The notes under the pieces: model-generated
Seen by the model: only the letters and a program-made list of their open reading frames with translations
Told to the model about the DNA's origin: nothing
The model's database searches: none
Part shown: in pieces, positions 21,869 to 34,294 of the stretch
How the letters are laid out: each line of letters starts with the position of its first letter
How positions within the stretch are numbered: position 1 is the first letter of the stretch
From: Phaeotremella fagi
Lineage: Eukaryota > Basidiomycota > Tremellomycetes > Tremellales > Phaeotremellaceae
Reading direction: 5' to 3'
Assembly (NCBI GenBank): GCA_001599715.1
Contig: BCHU01000004.1
Location: forward strand, 1,240,001-1,304,000
DNA length: 64,000 bases
Program-made: the position numbers and the translations under genes

Positions 21869-23537
21869 TCATGCAGTGATAGCAAATGGTTGTTGTTGAG
21901 TTCCGAATCCATTAACTCCTTCAAATCCATTTTTACCATTCAAACCATTCAAATTAGACGTCGGTCTAATCGTGACATTACCAACACCATTCCCGAGGTT
22001 AGATTGACGTTGACTGATGCTCTGAACCGTTCCAATCCCACCTTGGGTTTTAGGACGAGAATTCAAAGCTGCGGTGAAAGTCTGTCCAACGAGCAGATCC
22101 TCATGTTGTCCCGGGAGATACCATGTTGCTTCATACGGCAAAACAGTGGTAGACGGTGACGCCTGATTATTACCTGGTCCAGGTGTCGTAGATTGTTTCC
22201 TTTGGAACGATGGCCTGTTCTTGATGTTGGGAAGATTATGATTCCCATTGAGTTTTGTTGAGTTCGGTATAATCGAATATTTGAGTACGGGGTTTTTGAA
22301 AACACGTTTAACGTTTTGATAACTTGTTTTGGCCCATTCTATCAGATTGATTTCTTCTTTCCGACCTTCTTCATCATCTTTCAGACCACTCTCATCGAAT
22401 CCATTAACGGCACCCGAGAAAGATCGATTCTTCTTTTTCCCATTCTTTTTGCTATGATGATTCGAGTTGCCGTCACCGTTAACGAACGATATCGAACCTC
22501 TTTTCCCACCAACCCCATTGGTCAAGGAACCTTCCTTCCTTCCATTCTCTTTATCACGTTTTATGGTTGGTTCTTTGAATTTCGGATTGTGAACTCGTTG
22601 CCAGTCAAGATACAATGAATCGTATGATCTTGATCGACCTTCTACCGCCCGTTTCGCACCGACGTTATGAGTTTTACAAGTCAAAGATCGAGAACAAGGT
22701 AAACCTTTATCGTTGATAACTCCACATTGTCTGTCGTAATCAACAGGTCCGGCTAATGATCCAACATCAATAACATTGACAGGTGAGGAGTTAAGAATCG
22801 AAACGTACCTCTCAATTTCTTCCTGGCAGCAATCTCCAATCTTTCCCTCTCCTTCGCCTCCCTCCTCTCAATCTTTTCACGTTCCTTCTGCATTTTCTTG
22901 GTTTCACGTTTCTTAACTCCTTTACCGGAATAAACGATTTCGTCATCATCATCGGAGGCAGGTAATTTCGAACGTTTCTTGGATGGTGATGGTGAGATAC
23001 TGTCTGACACTAGATGGTAAGGGAGTCGAGGCTCAGCTTTTTCTCTGAGATATTGTTCTAAAGACGAGATGAATGAATTTACCTTCACTAGCTCTTCGTT
23101 TCTTTAGATTATCGTCTAACTTGAATTTAGCGGATTTATCAGTTTTAGCGTTCTTCTTGGTAGTTAATGGAACACCGTCAAGGACGTGATTACAGAGTTC
23201 TGTTCGAAAGAATTTGGATTCAGTTTCACACCTTAAAGAATCGAGCAAAGAAACACTGTAACATACTTTTATGATGTTCAACAGCCCATTCCAATACCGG
23301 TTTAGAACATCTCGTACATCTAACCAAACCTTTTCCATTCGAACTATTGTCTAAAGGCAGGGCACCGAACATTGACATGTTACTTTCGTGTAGATAATCT
23401 GTTGGTGGTAACGGATGTGAATGTGGAACTGAGACACCATCTTGATCTGGTGGGACGAGTGGTGATGACGGTGGTGAAATTGAGAATGTGAATTCTTTGC
23501 GAGGTGAGATAGGTGGATTGACTAGTTTTAACGGCAT
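21869..23537 (-). CDS. SGF73: SAGA complex SCA7-domain subunit (Sgf73/ataxin-7-like)
   Basis: The diagnostic SCA7 zinc-binding block is present: VDYDRQCGVINDKGLPCSRS then LTCKTHNVGAKRAVEGRSRS. An N-terminal CTRCSKPVLEWAVEHHK half zinc finger lies near residue 75. Between them is a long Lys/Glu-rich helix (KMQKEREKIERREAKERERL). The Asn/Gly-rich C-terminus ends QQQPFAITA. In yeast and animals this subunit anchors the deubiquitinase module to SAGA. The start at 23537 (MPLKLVNPP) is preferred over a longer upstream frame of hydrophobic, untranslated-looking sequence. The first splice junction (donor 23266, acceptor before 23231) is one base out of frame with the conserved-looking C-E-T-E-S-K continuation (see findings). 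Confidence 0.88.
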
Positions 23538-23909
23538 TTTAATTTGGCGTGTTTTGTTTTGAGTAGGGTTGATCCATGAATTGTAGTTAATTACTTTTTT
23601 GCTCAATAATGTGTTGACCAAGATTATATAGAAAATAGGATAATACGATAAGAAGAGAACAAGAAATGTTGTAGGAGTGGAATGAAGTGAGATGTCAAAA
23701 TGAGATTGAATTGAATTCAACGGATAAGATAACAAACATCGATTAGAAAGTAAGAAAGTGGCAAACCACTTTTAGGCTCATGCTTCAATCAACTCTTTCC
23801 TTTGTGCGTTTGATTGATCTTATAGTCAAGATCAAATGCATAATGAGATGTTAAGTACGATGTACAAGTGTCTATTAAGTTCCACTAAAAGGTTCATTCC
23901 CTCAGAACC
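23538..23909. promoter_or_regulatory. SGF73 upstream region and PWP2 3' region
   Basis: About 370 AT-rich bases between tandem minus-strand genes. It should hold the SGF73 promoter and the PWP2 3' end. No specific site could be named. Confidence 0.35.
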
Positions 23910-26900
23910 TACTCCTTCATCCCATGTCCGTTGCTTTCACCACCCTCATGATGACCGTTCTCGATAAAAACATTGTTTTCAGATTGTGAAATGATATAAT
24001 CCAAACCGAAAGAGTTATCATCGCATCTGTTATAAGCATAATCAGTATAGTCGAAAGTACAGAATTGTTGAGACCCACATTTTCGAAATACTATTCTCGA
24101 AACCCATCAAACCTTTCTGTAAACTTCTAAAAACGCTCGCCATCTCGCTTTTCCTGTCACGTAAAAATCTACCATGACTAGTCAACATTGATCCAATCCA
24201 GATCAAATCGAACTCGACATGTGGACTAGATTCCACATGTTCACTAATGAATTTCAACAATTTCTCAACATAGATTTTGGGTAGTTGAGAAGCGATCAGT
24301 TTTATGTCACCAACTGGGATCGATTCGTAGCATCGTTTCAATAATGGTAATTCCGATAATCTCAATGACATGATCAAAGCGATTAGATAGTCACCGGATG
24401 ATAATGTTTGTAATATATTTTCAGGTGTTAGATCGATAGATAAATCGAAGGGATCGAAAATCGTTGATTCGTCTAACGAATAAATCAATAATCCCTCTGT
24501 GGAAGCAGCCGCCCAAGATCGACCAGTTGCTGAGAATTTAACACAATTCGTTCGTGCCTCTCTTCGATATCTTCGTTTTGATAAATCACCTTTAGCAGCT
24601 CCAGGTAAAGAATTATCCAATCTGTCTTCAAGATCTTCGGCTTCACCGGTAAGATCTATACTATCCATTGGACCTGCTTCTGTCATTTTTCTGGAATCTA
24701 ACATTTCCTGGGTACCGTCCAAAGATAGGTTCTCTGATATTTGGAATTTCTTAACCATAACTCCATCTTTACAATCATAGATCACCACATATTTCGATGA
24801 ACCACCCGCAAGAACACATGCACCGTCAGAGGTATAGGTTACACTGTTGAAATATTTACTGGCGGCGTTGTTGGCTGCTGTCAATCGATCATCGATCTTT
24901 CGTCCACCAGAAATATCTCTTCGACCTTCAATCACACTTGTCAAATTACCCTCTTCAACATTGATGAAAGACAGAGTTCCATCCAAAGTCGCCGCAACGA
25001 TTTCCTTCCCATCGGGTCGGAAAGCCAAAGCAGTGGTTTCTCCAGATAAAGTGATCGGTTCAGTAGTTCGAGATCTACCGAAAACAGACCATAACCTAAC
25101 AGACCTATCCCAAGATGAAGAAGCTAGTTGATCACCAGTTGGTGAGAATGCCAATCCAGACACGGGTGCCGTATGTCCAGAAAGTATATCCAAAAGTTTA
25201 CCAGTTTGAACTGACCACATGTAAATTTCAAATGAATCTGAGGAACCTGCACAAACAACGTCACCTGAAGGATCGACAGCTAGAGAACAAAATTGAACAG
25301 GCGTTGGGGAAGTGAAAGTTCGGAAATTTCTATATCTAACTAAATCGTAGGCTCGAACGGTACCGTCCAAAGATGCTGAAAACAATATTTGACCATGTTT
25401 AGCGAATTCAACTGTTGAGATTGAGGCTGAATGTTCTGGGAAAGTCACAAAACAGAATCCACTCGAGGCATTCCACACTTTCACTTTACCGTCTTCGCCA
25501 CCAGTAGCGATATTTTGTCCGTCAGAACTGAAGGCCAACGTGTTCATATCGTAATAATGACCTTGTTGTTTCAAAACATATGATTCCGATTGCCATTCCC
25601 AAACGAGTAATTGACCAAGTTTTGACGCACCGAATGCTAACCACTCTCCTGAAGCTGAGACAGCGACTGAAGAAATCTTTTCATTAGAAATGGACAGCGT
25701 GTGAACAGGTGTGAAATCTGGCATTTCCCATAATCCGAATACACCAGTTGAGAATCCTACAATCAAGAGTGAGGTTTTAGGATGATAAGTTGCACAAACG
25801 ACTTTAGTTCCTGGTTGATTGAAGAAATGACGTGCAGATATTCCCCATCTTGTATAAGCCACGGTATGATCGACGGCGGCGATAGCTCCATTCTTCGACG
25901 TCGTTGGTAAGTCGAGAATATCCATTTCTTCATCAGAGTCATCTGCTGATTGTCCTTTTTTAGCATTCCAACAAAACACTGCACCATCTCTTGAGACAGT
26001 GTATATCTGATGATGTTAGTTTATCATCTTGATGCCCAGCCTTTCACTCACCGTCTTCTCATCCTCTGAAAACCAAGCTGAAATAACCATGTCACGATGA
26101 CCACCAAATGATTTAGGCTTGAACCCTTCAACTGGATCGAGAGTATAAAGTCTAGCCGTCATATCACGAGATGTACTAATGAAGTATCTGAAGAGAAGGT
26201 GGAGTCAGAAACAAACACTAGTTAGATTTATTCTACCATACCTTGACGTCTTGGACCAATGTATACTAACAACTTCATCGAAATGGCCAGTATATGTCCT
26301 ATGAAGAACGAACGGTGCGAATTCTCTAGCTAAATGTGAAGGAGTCTGCCAAACTTGAATATGATGGCCATGAGTGATAGCGAAATATTTCCCATCAGGT
26401 GAAAATGAAATTGCTGAAACTGGTTTTTGGAAATTCATATGATGAAGGACTGTTCCTTTACGAAGATGAACCAGTAAAGCTCGGCCATCTATACAGCTTC
26501 ATTAGTAGATGTCACAGTGGTCTAAAAGATGGATGTCTATTGTATAAACTCACCCTCATCTATTGACATTAAGACATTGCCATCGGGGGAGAGAGCGATA
26601 CAAGAGATATTCTTTCTGTTCTCGAAAGGGAGAGTTCTTGATTTATTACTGAAAACAACGTTAGCTCTCATCTCCAATACCTGATGGATCCTGACACATT
26701 GACTGGTTGTATCACAGATAGATAACTCACTTTACTAAATCGAAAACCGATACTCTGTTCCCAACAGGACTAAGAACACAATTTCCATCAGGTGTAAAAG
26801 CTACATTCCCCTGTCTATAGACGGTACCACAGAGATTCTAACAGATCAAACAAGGCCTAGTCAGCTCATAATCGTCTCATTGGAAGATTTGCTCACCTGG

Positions 26901-26920
26901 AATGTGAAATTTGCTTTCAT
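23910..26920 (-). CDS. PWP2: periodic tryptophan protein 2, U3 snoRNP (UTP-B) WD40 protein
   Basis: The start at 26920 gives MKANFTFQNLCGTVYRQGNV after splicing out the first short intron. About a dozen WD40 repeats follow, for example LSGHTAPVSGLAFSPTGDQL with SSSWDRSVRLWSVFGRSRT. Then comes the Dip2/Utp12-type C-terminal domain (ENILQTLSSGDYLIALIMSL, ASVFRSLQKGLMGFENSISK). The last intron (gtgggt donor, about 24028-24085) must be removed to read ICDDNSFGLDYIISQSENN to the TAG at 23910; without it the frame stops early at 24042. Length is about 890-900 residues, usual for the family. It acts in the nucleolus in early 18S rRNA processing. Confidence 0.94.
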
Positions 26921-27126
26921 TGTTGTATATGGTAATGTTAAGAAATCGAGATTAATTGCCAGTCAAAAAAAGTTAAGAAGCAATTATTTATATTTAGTTT
27001 CCCACGGTGTGCCGCAAATCCGCGACTGTCTTTTATGTCAACAAACCAACTCCATCTTTCAACTTGACTTTTCTTACATCTTTTTATCTTCATCTCTTAT
27101 CTTTCTTATACATCCATAATCTAATC
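26921..27126. promoter_or_regulatory. divergent promoter PWP2 / coiled-coil gene
   Basis: Only 206 bases separate the two divergent ATGs, so the genes probably share a bidirectional promoter. A TA-rich stretch (attatttatatttag) lies near 26981-26996. Confidence 0.4.
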
Positions 27127-29108
27127 ATGTCAAGAACTAACCCATTCGATCCCAGTCTATTGAAGTCATCACACTTGGAATCAAATCCAGAACTCCTATC
27201 AGTATCAACTAGAAAACCATTAGGTCTATCTTCATCAACAAACTCTACCACCACTCACAAACGTACAACCTCGACTTCTGGAGATGTAGATGAGAAGCTC
27301 AGACGAGCAATCGAAGAAGTTGCTGAACAGAGACGGAAGAGAAGTGAAGCTGAAGGTATAGCTCAAGGAGCTAGGAAAGATGCTTGTAAGTTATTTCTAT
27401 CCCTCTATGGGGACGAATTCTCAAGTAAAATTCCAGTGGCAGCTCAAGAGAACGTTGTACACCTCCGTAAACAGGTGAGTCGATTTTTCAAGTTATCACA
27501 ACCTAGCTGAGGTCATTTTCAAGCTCGAGAAAGCTCATGCAAGGATTTTGAAAAGAGATGAGACCATATCAACGTTATCGAATCAAGGTGGTGATAAATT
27601 AGAGAAGAAATTCGAAGAACTCCTGAATAGATATCAAGCTTCAAAAGCCAAGGTAAGCTTCATGTTTGACCTGAAGAAAACAGACATTGATCGACTGGAT
27701 AGCATCAATCTGAACTTGAGACTCTTCAGACTTCCAATAGAAACCTACAGCAGTCTCTGGATAATCTCAACATGACACGTACGGAATCGAGTTCAACACT
27801 AGATGAATTGAATAACAGAATTTCCGTCCAAGAAATGGAAAATACCAAGTTGAGAGAGGAGAATAAACGATTAATCGAATCCTCCACGACTGTTTTCCAA
27901 ATCTTCAGCGAATCATCCAGAGAAAGATATCATCAAATTGCAGAGGAACTGATGATGAGTCAACTGGATTTAATAACTTTGAGGGGGAGGATGGAGGTTT
28001 TGGAGATGCAGTTGAAGGATGTTCAATTTGAACGATCCAAGGCTAAGGAGATGGTCACTTTGTTAGGTCAAGAACTGGAAATGTCTCATGATCGCATGAA
28101 GGAGATTGAAGACGAGAATAGATCTTTAAGAATGGAAGCTGTCAGGTCGACTGTCGAACCTATCCTTTCACCTATCAACGATGACGAAGATCTACTACAA
28201 CTGCTGGACATCACCATGAACCATCTCGATCTCTCGCAAACCCATCTTACCAACCAACTCTCATCAACCACCTCTGAACTTCGAACAGCCCTCTCCACCC
28301 TCGAGAGAACGACTTCCACCCTAAACTCAACCGAGTCCACTTTGAAAACTCTTGAAACCACCCATCAAGCTCTGAAGACAGCTCATGAAACCTTGGTAAA
28401 AGCTCATAGTACTTGCGGAGATATGGAAACGGGACTTAGGGATGATGTCATTCGTTCGAATCAGGCTGAAGCAGCTGCTAAAACCGAAATTCGGGAGAGA
28501 GAGGATCAGATCAAACGTGTTGAAGAGAGAGCTAGAGCTGATAGGGAGGCTTTGGGGAGGGCGAATGAAGCTGCGTCTAGATGGCAGAGTGCAGAACGTG
28601 CTTTGGAGGAAGAAATCGAAACGTAAGTCGGTATCAAAATCCATCATTGAAAACTACTGAATCTCCATTGAACAGTTTACGTCAAGCTTTAAGTGAATCA
28701 TACGTATTCGAAGAATCGTATAAAGAATTACAAGAAGACTACAATCTCCTCATCAACCGATATACCATCTCAGAAACAGAATCAGGTCTTTTAGCCCATC
28801 AAAACAAATTGTTAATGAAACCAAACCAAAATGGTGGTGGAGATCAGAAATTGAATTATGTCGAATCGGTTCGAAGAGAGAGTGCTATGGCGAAGCACGA
28901 TTTGGCGGTAACGAGGACGTTGCTCAATAAAGCCAATGATAGGATTGCAGAGTTGACTGAGGAGGTTGGGGCGTATAAGAGTGTTGAGGTGCCCTTGGTT
29001 GTTCATTCGAATAGGACTAGGGTATCGAGACCGACTCGACAACCTGAAGGTAACATGGTGACGAGTTTGAGTAGGAGTAGGAGCGTTTCTGGACCTTCAA
29101 GACGATAG
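27127..29108 (+). CDS. long coiled-coil protein, function unknown
   Basis: Four exons joined by three short in-frame introns give about 610 residues. The N-terminal 60 residues are Ser/Thr-rich (NPFDPSLLKSSHLESNPELL). Most of the rest is predicted coiled coil with heptad-like Leu and charged residues (STLDELNNRISVQEMENTKL, EIEDENRSLRMEAV, RRESAMAKHDLAVTRTLL). A Ser/Thr-rich stretch STLERTTSTLNSTESTLKTL sits in the middle. The C-terminus is basic with SLSRSRSVSGPSRR. Such proteins are often structural parts of the spindle, cytoskeleton or membrane traffic, but no family-specific motif is visible. I give no role. Confidence 0.8.
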
Positions 29109-29205
29109 AGTGTAGGTTACGGTGGTTGTCATTATTGTAAAAATCAATCTGGTAGTTTGTATTCTTGGGTAAATGATATATGCAGGTATCCTTCCAACAT
29201 GAGAA

Positions 29206-29868
29206 TCAAACTTTCTTCTTCGTCTTGGATATCGGGTTTGAATGAGCTAGACGTAGAATCTTCCAGACGAGCCAAAAGAAACCTAGCCAAATAGATATTG
29301 CTGTCCCAAATTCTACCAAAGGTTGATGAGAAAGTTGACCGGTTGGTAATCGAACAATCAAAGATTGGTTGTAGGGTTGTAAATGATCCCAAGCTATACG
29401 AGAAAAGGGTTATCACACGTAATTGCATTAATAATTCAATGATAGATCAAACATACCATCCAGATTGTTTACATCATCACCACAAACCAACCCATATTCT
29501 AACCCATCAATGATGACATCCCGATACCCCACAGAACAAGGTCGTAAGTATCTAGCATGTAAAGGGATATCCAAACCTCCAGAATCCCAAGAAACCTCCA
29601 ACACACTATCATCATCATCATCAGAAGAAGAAGATCGAAAAGGTCTTTCGATATCGATATCTTCAGGTATCAATTTCCAATCGATTTCAGATCGATAATT
29701 CCATTGATCGATCAATTGATTTCTATCGATGAATAATTCATCTTTCAATCGGAGTTTTATTTTTGCTTTGCAGTTAGGATTAGGAGGGGATATTTGGAGG
29801 GTTGGATGTAGGGAGTTTGATTTTAGATTTATCGTTATTTGTTGATTTTGATTTTGATTTTTGGACAT
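29206..29868 (-). CDS. GPI-mannosyltransferase stabilising subunit, PIG-X/PBN1-like
   Basis: Two exons, joined by gtatgtttg...gtatag near 29380-29446, give about 200 residues. The block LDIPLHARYLRPCSVGYRDV followed by IIDGLEYGLVCG matches the PIG-X pattern. One transmembrane segment near the C-terminus (TAISIWLGFFWLVWKILRL) is followed by a Lys-rich tail NPISKTKKKV that fits ER retention. PIG-X/Pbn1 supports the first GPI mannosyltransferase (PIG-M/Gpi14) in the ER membrane. The N-terminus is rich in Asn and Gln, and an acidic DDDDDS tract lies in the middle. The protein is shorter than yeast Pbn1, closer to PIG-X. Confidence 0.75.
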
Positions 29869-30068
29869 GGTTGTTGTTGATAAGTCGGGTTGAGTTTTGA
29901 ATTTAACTCATAGTGGCGATCTCGAATTGTTGGTCGTTGTACGGCTTGGTTCTGGTGGAACTGTCAAATGCAATAGATCCAGCTAGTACAATCCATCTCA
30001 GCCATCGAGACCATCGAATACATCAATCTATCGTGTATACAAAACCTAGCATCCCTTTCCCTCCCCAC

Positions 30069-31753
30069 TCAAACATTCTTCTTTCCATCCCCTCCATCCA
30101 AAGTCTCACTAAACCAACTCCCTTTCCCACTAATTCTCAATCTCTCCACCAAAACCATGCCCAGAGCAGTAGACGGTGTAAGCACCCCACCAACTTTGCC
30201 CAAACCAGGTAAATCGAATCCTTTAGGTGGTGGTAAGATCAAACTCAATCCAGCTTCGGCTATCACGTCTACAAAGCGGCGTTAGTATCAAGGGATGAAC
30301 GTGAAACTGAAAAGAAGACGTACATGCTGTGTTTAGATAGCCTGGATCACCTTCGCCTTTGTATTCCGTTAAGATCTGGATTGGTGGTTCGGTATCTGAT
30401 ACAGAGACATTCGTAACTTTGGTTGAAGATTTTTCGAGAGCCCTTTTAACATCGTCAGTTCAATCCGATTCATCTAAGACGGCAGAAATCAAGACTCACT
30501 CTCTAGAGGCACCTTCTCCAGCTTTAGGTAAAACGTAACTCAACAATTTCCTAACCTATCCATAAATCAGTATCTACATCCAAAAACCGAAGTAGAAACT
30601 ATCCTTACAATTTTCGAACCGAAGAATAATCCAGCAAACGCAACCAAGAACCCAGAAACCATCAAGGCCTTGAATCTCGAACCGGTTTCTAGAGCTTCTT
30701 CATAAATCATCCGTCTCCCGTGAACAGGTTCAATGTTTTCTGACTCGTACACATTGACTTTTTTAGATACAGTCGAAGGAGCCATACGTGACAGGTACCC
30801 CGATCGTCGAACTACACATCGATTGTATGGGAACATCAAGAACAGACCTCCAATCAACTCTCTGTGTAATGATGGTTGATAAAGCGTGTATAGGAATTTG
30901 AATGGTGCTGAGGGTCCTCTCTCTATCGATATATTTAGCATGTTTATCAAGGTTAACGCGTTACTCACCATTGACTAAACAGTATTCACCACCTTTCTTA
31001 CCCTTTATCTCAGCTTCTGAATACATAGTTTGGATAGTACCACCTGAAATACTTGCTCCGGGAACATGAAAGAAACTGGTAGATTTGACGAAACCAGCGT
31101 TAGGATGTGTAGATTGAAGATGACGCAGAGCGTGATAAACCGTTAAATCACTAGGTTGCGTCAGCGCTTAGTTCAAAGTCAGAAATCTGGCAATCAAGAT
31201 GACTCACGAAGGAACAGAATCGAAACCGCAACTTGGAACAATGACAGATCCAGTTTTACTAGCTAGGAAATCGTATTTCGGTATGATAGTTTTTGCTAAC
31301 CATTGAGCTTCAGCTGATAGATCTAGATAATGTTTTCCTTGCAGAGCGCATTGTCTATACAGTGTTATTAGATTATCTCGAATTCAAGTCAACATGATTG
31401 AAATACCTGATGATGACCTCTGCGTTGTGCGTTTTGTAAGGTCCTATCAAATCGTCAGCGGTAGATAGATATGCTGGAGAGAATGTCAACATACCAGCAA
31501 AATTGATCACCACATCAGCTTTTTCGACCATATCTTGAACACCATCTTCATCATCCGTCTCACAAACTAACACTTGATAACGACCCTTCAATTTCTCATT
31601 GATTGCATCCAATCTACCCAAATTCCTACCCGCCAAAATCAATTCGAATGAACTCTTCTCATCGTGTTCATCTAGATATTTTAAGGTCTGTTGGGCAGTG
31701 AACGAAGTTGCTCCGTAGATCACTATTGTTGGTTTGGATGCTTTTGTAGGCAT
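30069..31753 (-). CDS. saccharopine dehydrogenase-like oxidoreductase
   Basis: Several exons with clean GT-AG introns give about 450 residues. The N-terminus has a Rossmann nucleotide-binding motif IVIYGATSFTAQQTLKYL and LILAGRNLGRLDAINEKL. Then come ADVVINFAGPYKTHNAEVII, GKHYLDLSAEAQWL and SKTGSVIVPSCGFDSVPSDL, all typical of the SCCPDH/trans-acting enoyl reductase group. The C-terminal part has a hydrophobic segment (ALMVSGFLVAFAGLFFGSKI), as in lipid-droplet or membrane-linked members. The start at 31753 gives MPTKASKPTIVIYG. Its substrate is unknown; it is not expected to be lysine-pathway saccharopine dehydrogenase. Confidence 0.88.
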
Positions 31754-32012
31754 TGTGCTTTGCTACTGTGCCAGGTGTTTCTGACTTGAAGAATGTGTTT
31801 ATGCACGGAATGAAAGGATTCGACCATGGCTCAATTTCAACAACGTCATTGTGGTTAAGGGTCACTCCATTCGAGGCACTTTGAGGAACACGATTTCGTC
31901 TCACTTCAGAAGGCATCGACTTCTTACTTTGCATAGCATTTCATATCATTCTCCTACTACCGAATACAGGACTACTAAATGGGGACATTATGATGAACAA
32001 TGACCAAATCTT

Positions 32013-32567
32013 CTACAACCGATCACGTTCAACCCAACTGCCATCAAACTCACGTTCGAGTACTGTGGTCTTATCGTCTCCTCCCCCAAAAGCTATGAGA
32101 AATTGATGCCTGGCATCTGGTCTAGGAGTATCCCTTCCCCAAAGCTTAGCACCTTCCTCCCAGCGACAAAACATCTCTTCCCCACACTTCATTGCCTCTT
32201 CCCGGAGCTTTCTACCACCTATTTGAGAGATGGTAACGTCTTCAAGACTGCGATAATTGCGTTTGGTACGCTTCTTGCTGATTTTCAGACATTTGGAATA
32301 GAGAGATTTCTGACATGTTGAAAAATAAGGGAACCATTCTGTGGTGGTGCTGATGGTGGTCTTGGTTCCTCCAGAAGCGCTTTGTAAAAGCTGCTCGAAC
32401 TCAGACTTTTGTTTGCCTGAAGGAATGAGTTCATAATTTGTGGCGATGAGTGCTTCATGGGTATAAGTAATTACGTATTTTGGATCATGAACCACTGAGA
32501 CCATTGGGAAATAGGTGATGTCGAACGCTGCTGAATTGTTGGATTGGTTGGAGGTTCGACCTTGCAT
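32013..32567 (-). CDS. orphan family E protein E1, function unknown
   Basis: Intronless 184-residue protein. It shares with E2 and E3 an N-terminal block (ITYFPMVSVVHDPKYVITYT), a central Glu/Leu helix (GKQKSEFEQLLQS) and the C-terminal hallmark HQFLIAFGGGDDKTTVLERE then FDGSWVERDRL. It has no signal peptide or membrane helix, so it is probably cytosolic. It is the most diverged of the three, with a basic middle (KISKKRTKRNYRSLED). The family is unknown to me. The Gly-Gly-Gly turn followed by two beta-strand-like segments may be a small domain. Confidence 0.65.
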   Translation of the reverse strand: MQGRTSNQSNNSAAFDITYFPMVSVVHDPKYVITYTHEALIATNYELIPSGKQKSEFEQLLQSASGGTKTTISTTTEWFPYFSTCQKSLYSKCLKISKKRTKRNYRSLEDVTISQIGGRKLREEAMKCGEEMFCRWEEGAKLWGRDTPRPDARHQFLIAFGGGDDKTTVLEREFDGSWVERDRL

Positions 32568-32959
32568 GTTGATTGTTTGTCTTTGAAATTGGGAAACTGA
32601 CTAAGTGAAGTTGATCGAGAAAGTTGTGGTTGAACTGAGTGGGGAAAGAGAAAGAAGAAGAGGAAGAAGACAAACCGCTCCACCCTCACTCTATCTGTAA
32701 GTCTGTTCACCCCAACTCTATTGAGAAGACCTGTGAATCCTTTGAACGTGCAAAAAGGTGACAACAATCCTTTGATCTGACCTTGAATGGGCTTTGCCCG
32801 ATCAAGAGAGAGCCACACTACCGTCAGTATGTATTGTGTACAAAACAATCATACGTAGGTGCAGCTTAGAGTACCTCAACACGACTTTATACGTACTATA
32901 CCAAACTATCCACTACTCGCAATATGCACACTACAAATCCGACTAATATCACAACGTCC

Positions 32960-33230
32960 TCAGTCCTTGACCCAATTTCCCTCATACATGCGTTCGAGGG
33001 TCGTGAGCTGATCTTCACCTCCGTCCGCAACAGGGACATGGTGTTTTGGATCTTGCTTAGAGGCGTTCTTCGTTTCAGAAATATTTTCCTCGTTATTCCA
33101 ACACTAGTACGGTAGCTCTTAGGGAACCTTGAAAGAGTGTTCTGAACGACTTCCGGAGTAAGGAGTGGACAAGAACACTTCCGGCAATTTGCGGAGATCT
33201 TCTCATCATCTGTTACTAGCTCATACACAT
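32960..33230 (-). pseudogene. decayed family E copy between E1 and E2
   Basis: On the minus strand, ending at the TGA at 32960, one frame reads KHHVPVADGGEDQLTTLERM then YEGNWVKD. It aligns with HQFLIAFGGGDDKTTVLERE then FDGSWVERDRL of E1. Upstream in the same frame a stop occurs (around 33115), and an N-terminal-like piece YELVTDDEK in another frame recalls NYELIPSGK of E1. A longer frame at 32896-33228 is a shadow over this remnant. Confidence 0.5.
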
Positions 33231-33306
33231 ACTCAGACTACGGTTTCCTACATACTGTATGTATTGTACGAGTACATACGTAGAATCACATCGCCATGTG
33301 ATTTCA

Positions 33307-33885
33307 TTACTCCTCCGGTTTACGTTCCATTCTGATAAAGGTTCCATCAGACTGACGTTTTAGAGTTACGAACTCATCCTTTCCTCCTCCACAAGTAACA
33401 AAGAAATTGGTGTTTTCCCCATACTTTGGGAGCCAAACCGAATCTTTGTAGTTATTCGCAGTTTCGCTTACCCATTCCTTCATCCCATCTGGCAGGTCCT
33501 CTCCACTAAGAAAAGAACCTGGTTCCATGCTGCCGAATGAGTGACCTCTAAGACTCAGGAATTGGGTTCTATTCTTCTCGAGAAGTAGTTCTGAAAGTTT
33601 TGAGGATAGTCTTGTTTGGACATCTTGAGCTTCTAGAATCGATTGTGACTCGGAACATGGATATATCAAACGAAGTTTAATAGCCTTATCATTGATCAGT
33701 AATGACCGAAAATCGTTCTCCTGTCCTTCGGAAAACTTTAGAATGCTACTTCGGGGAATTAAGATCATCTCTTGCAAGCAAGTTGGAAGCTCTTCGTCTT
33801 CGGGATGAATAGTAGCGACATACGGGATATAATGGATTGTTGTGGATGTCGCACCTTCAACCGGTTTGCTTTTTGAATTACTCAT
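33307..33885 (-). CDS. orphan family E protein E2, function unknown
   Basis: Intronless 192-residue protein with its ATG at 33885. It shares TIHYIPYVATIHPEDEEL, a conserved EMILIPRSSILKF, SEGQENDFRSLL, CSESQSILEAQDVQTRL and the C-terminal NFFVTCGGGKDEFVTLKRQS then DGTFIRMERKPEE with its neighbours. E2 and E3 are closer to each other than to E1 (EMILIP versus EMMLMP; FFVTCGGG versus FFVTFGGG). No known domain, signal peptide or membrane segment. Confidence 0.7.
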   Translation of the reverse strand: MSNSKSKPVEGATSTTIHYIPYVATIHPEDEELPTCLQEMILIPRSSILKFSEGQENDFRSLLINDKAIKLRLIYPCSESQSILEAQDVQTRLSSKLSELLLEKNRTQFLSLRGHSFGSMEPGSFLSGEDLPDGMKEWVSETANNYKDSVWLPKYGENTNFFVTCGGGKDEFVTLKRQSDGTFIRMERKPEE

Positions 33886-34294
33886 TTGGTCTGATTATGT
33901 TCTAAATGGGTCGTAAAAGAAAAAAATCGGAAAAGGATATGTTAATTCGAGCTTTCAAAAAGTAGAAAGTGGGGAAGAAGAACATACTCGAAGGCAGCTC
34001 CGGTATAAATCATATTTGCAAAATGCTTACAATTCGTCACAAATCTCTGGAAGGCTTTTCTCCTTTCAAGTTCTATAGATGAAATTGCCAGAAGCAAGAT
34101 CCTCCTTTTGAAGGGTTGGAGTGAGAACGGAGTAGAAGGCGAGGGGGAGACGACCAGACAATCAATACTGTACTGGATTCCTGGTCAAAATTGCCACTCT
34201 GATCAAACGTCTTTCTTTTGCATCATCCAATTGTACATCCTACCATACACCATGCTAGTCGAAATACCCCATGTAAAACCCATAAGTTTCCCCA

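Noticed and set aside
32896..33228. 110-residue minus-strand frame
   Set aside because: No similarity in this frame; another frame carries the family E remnant.
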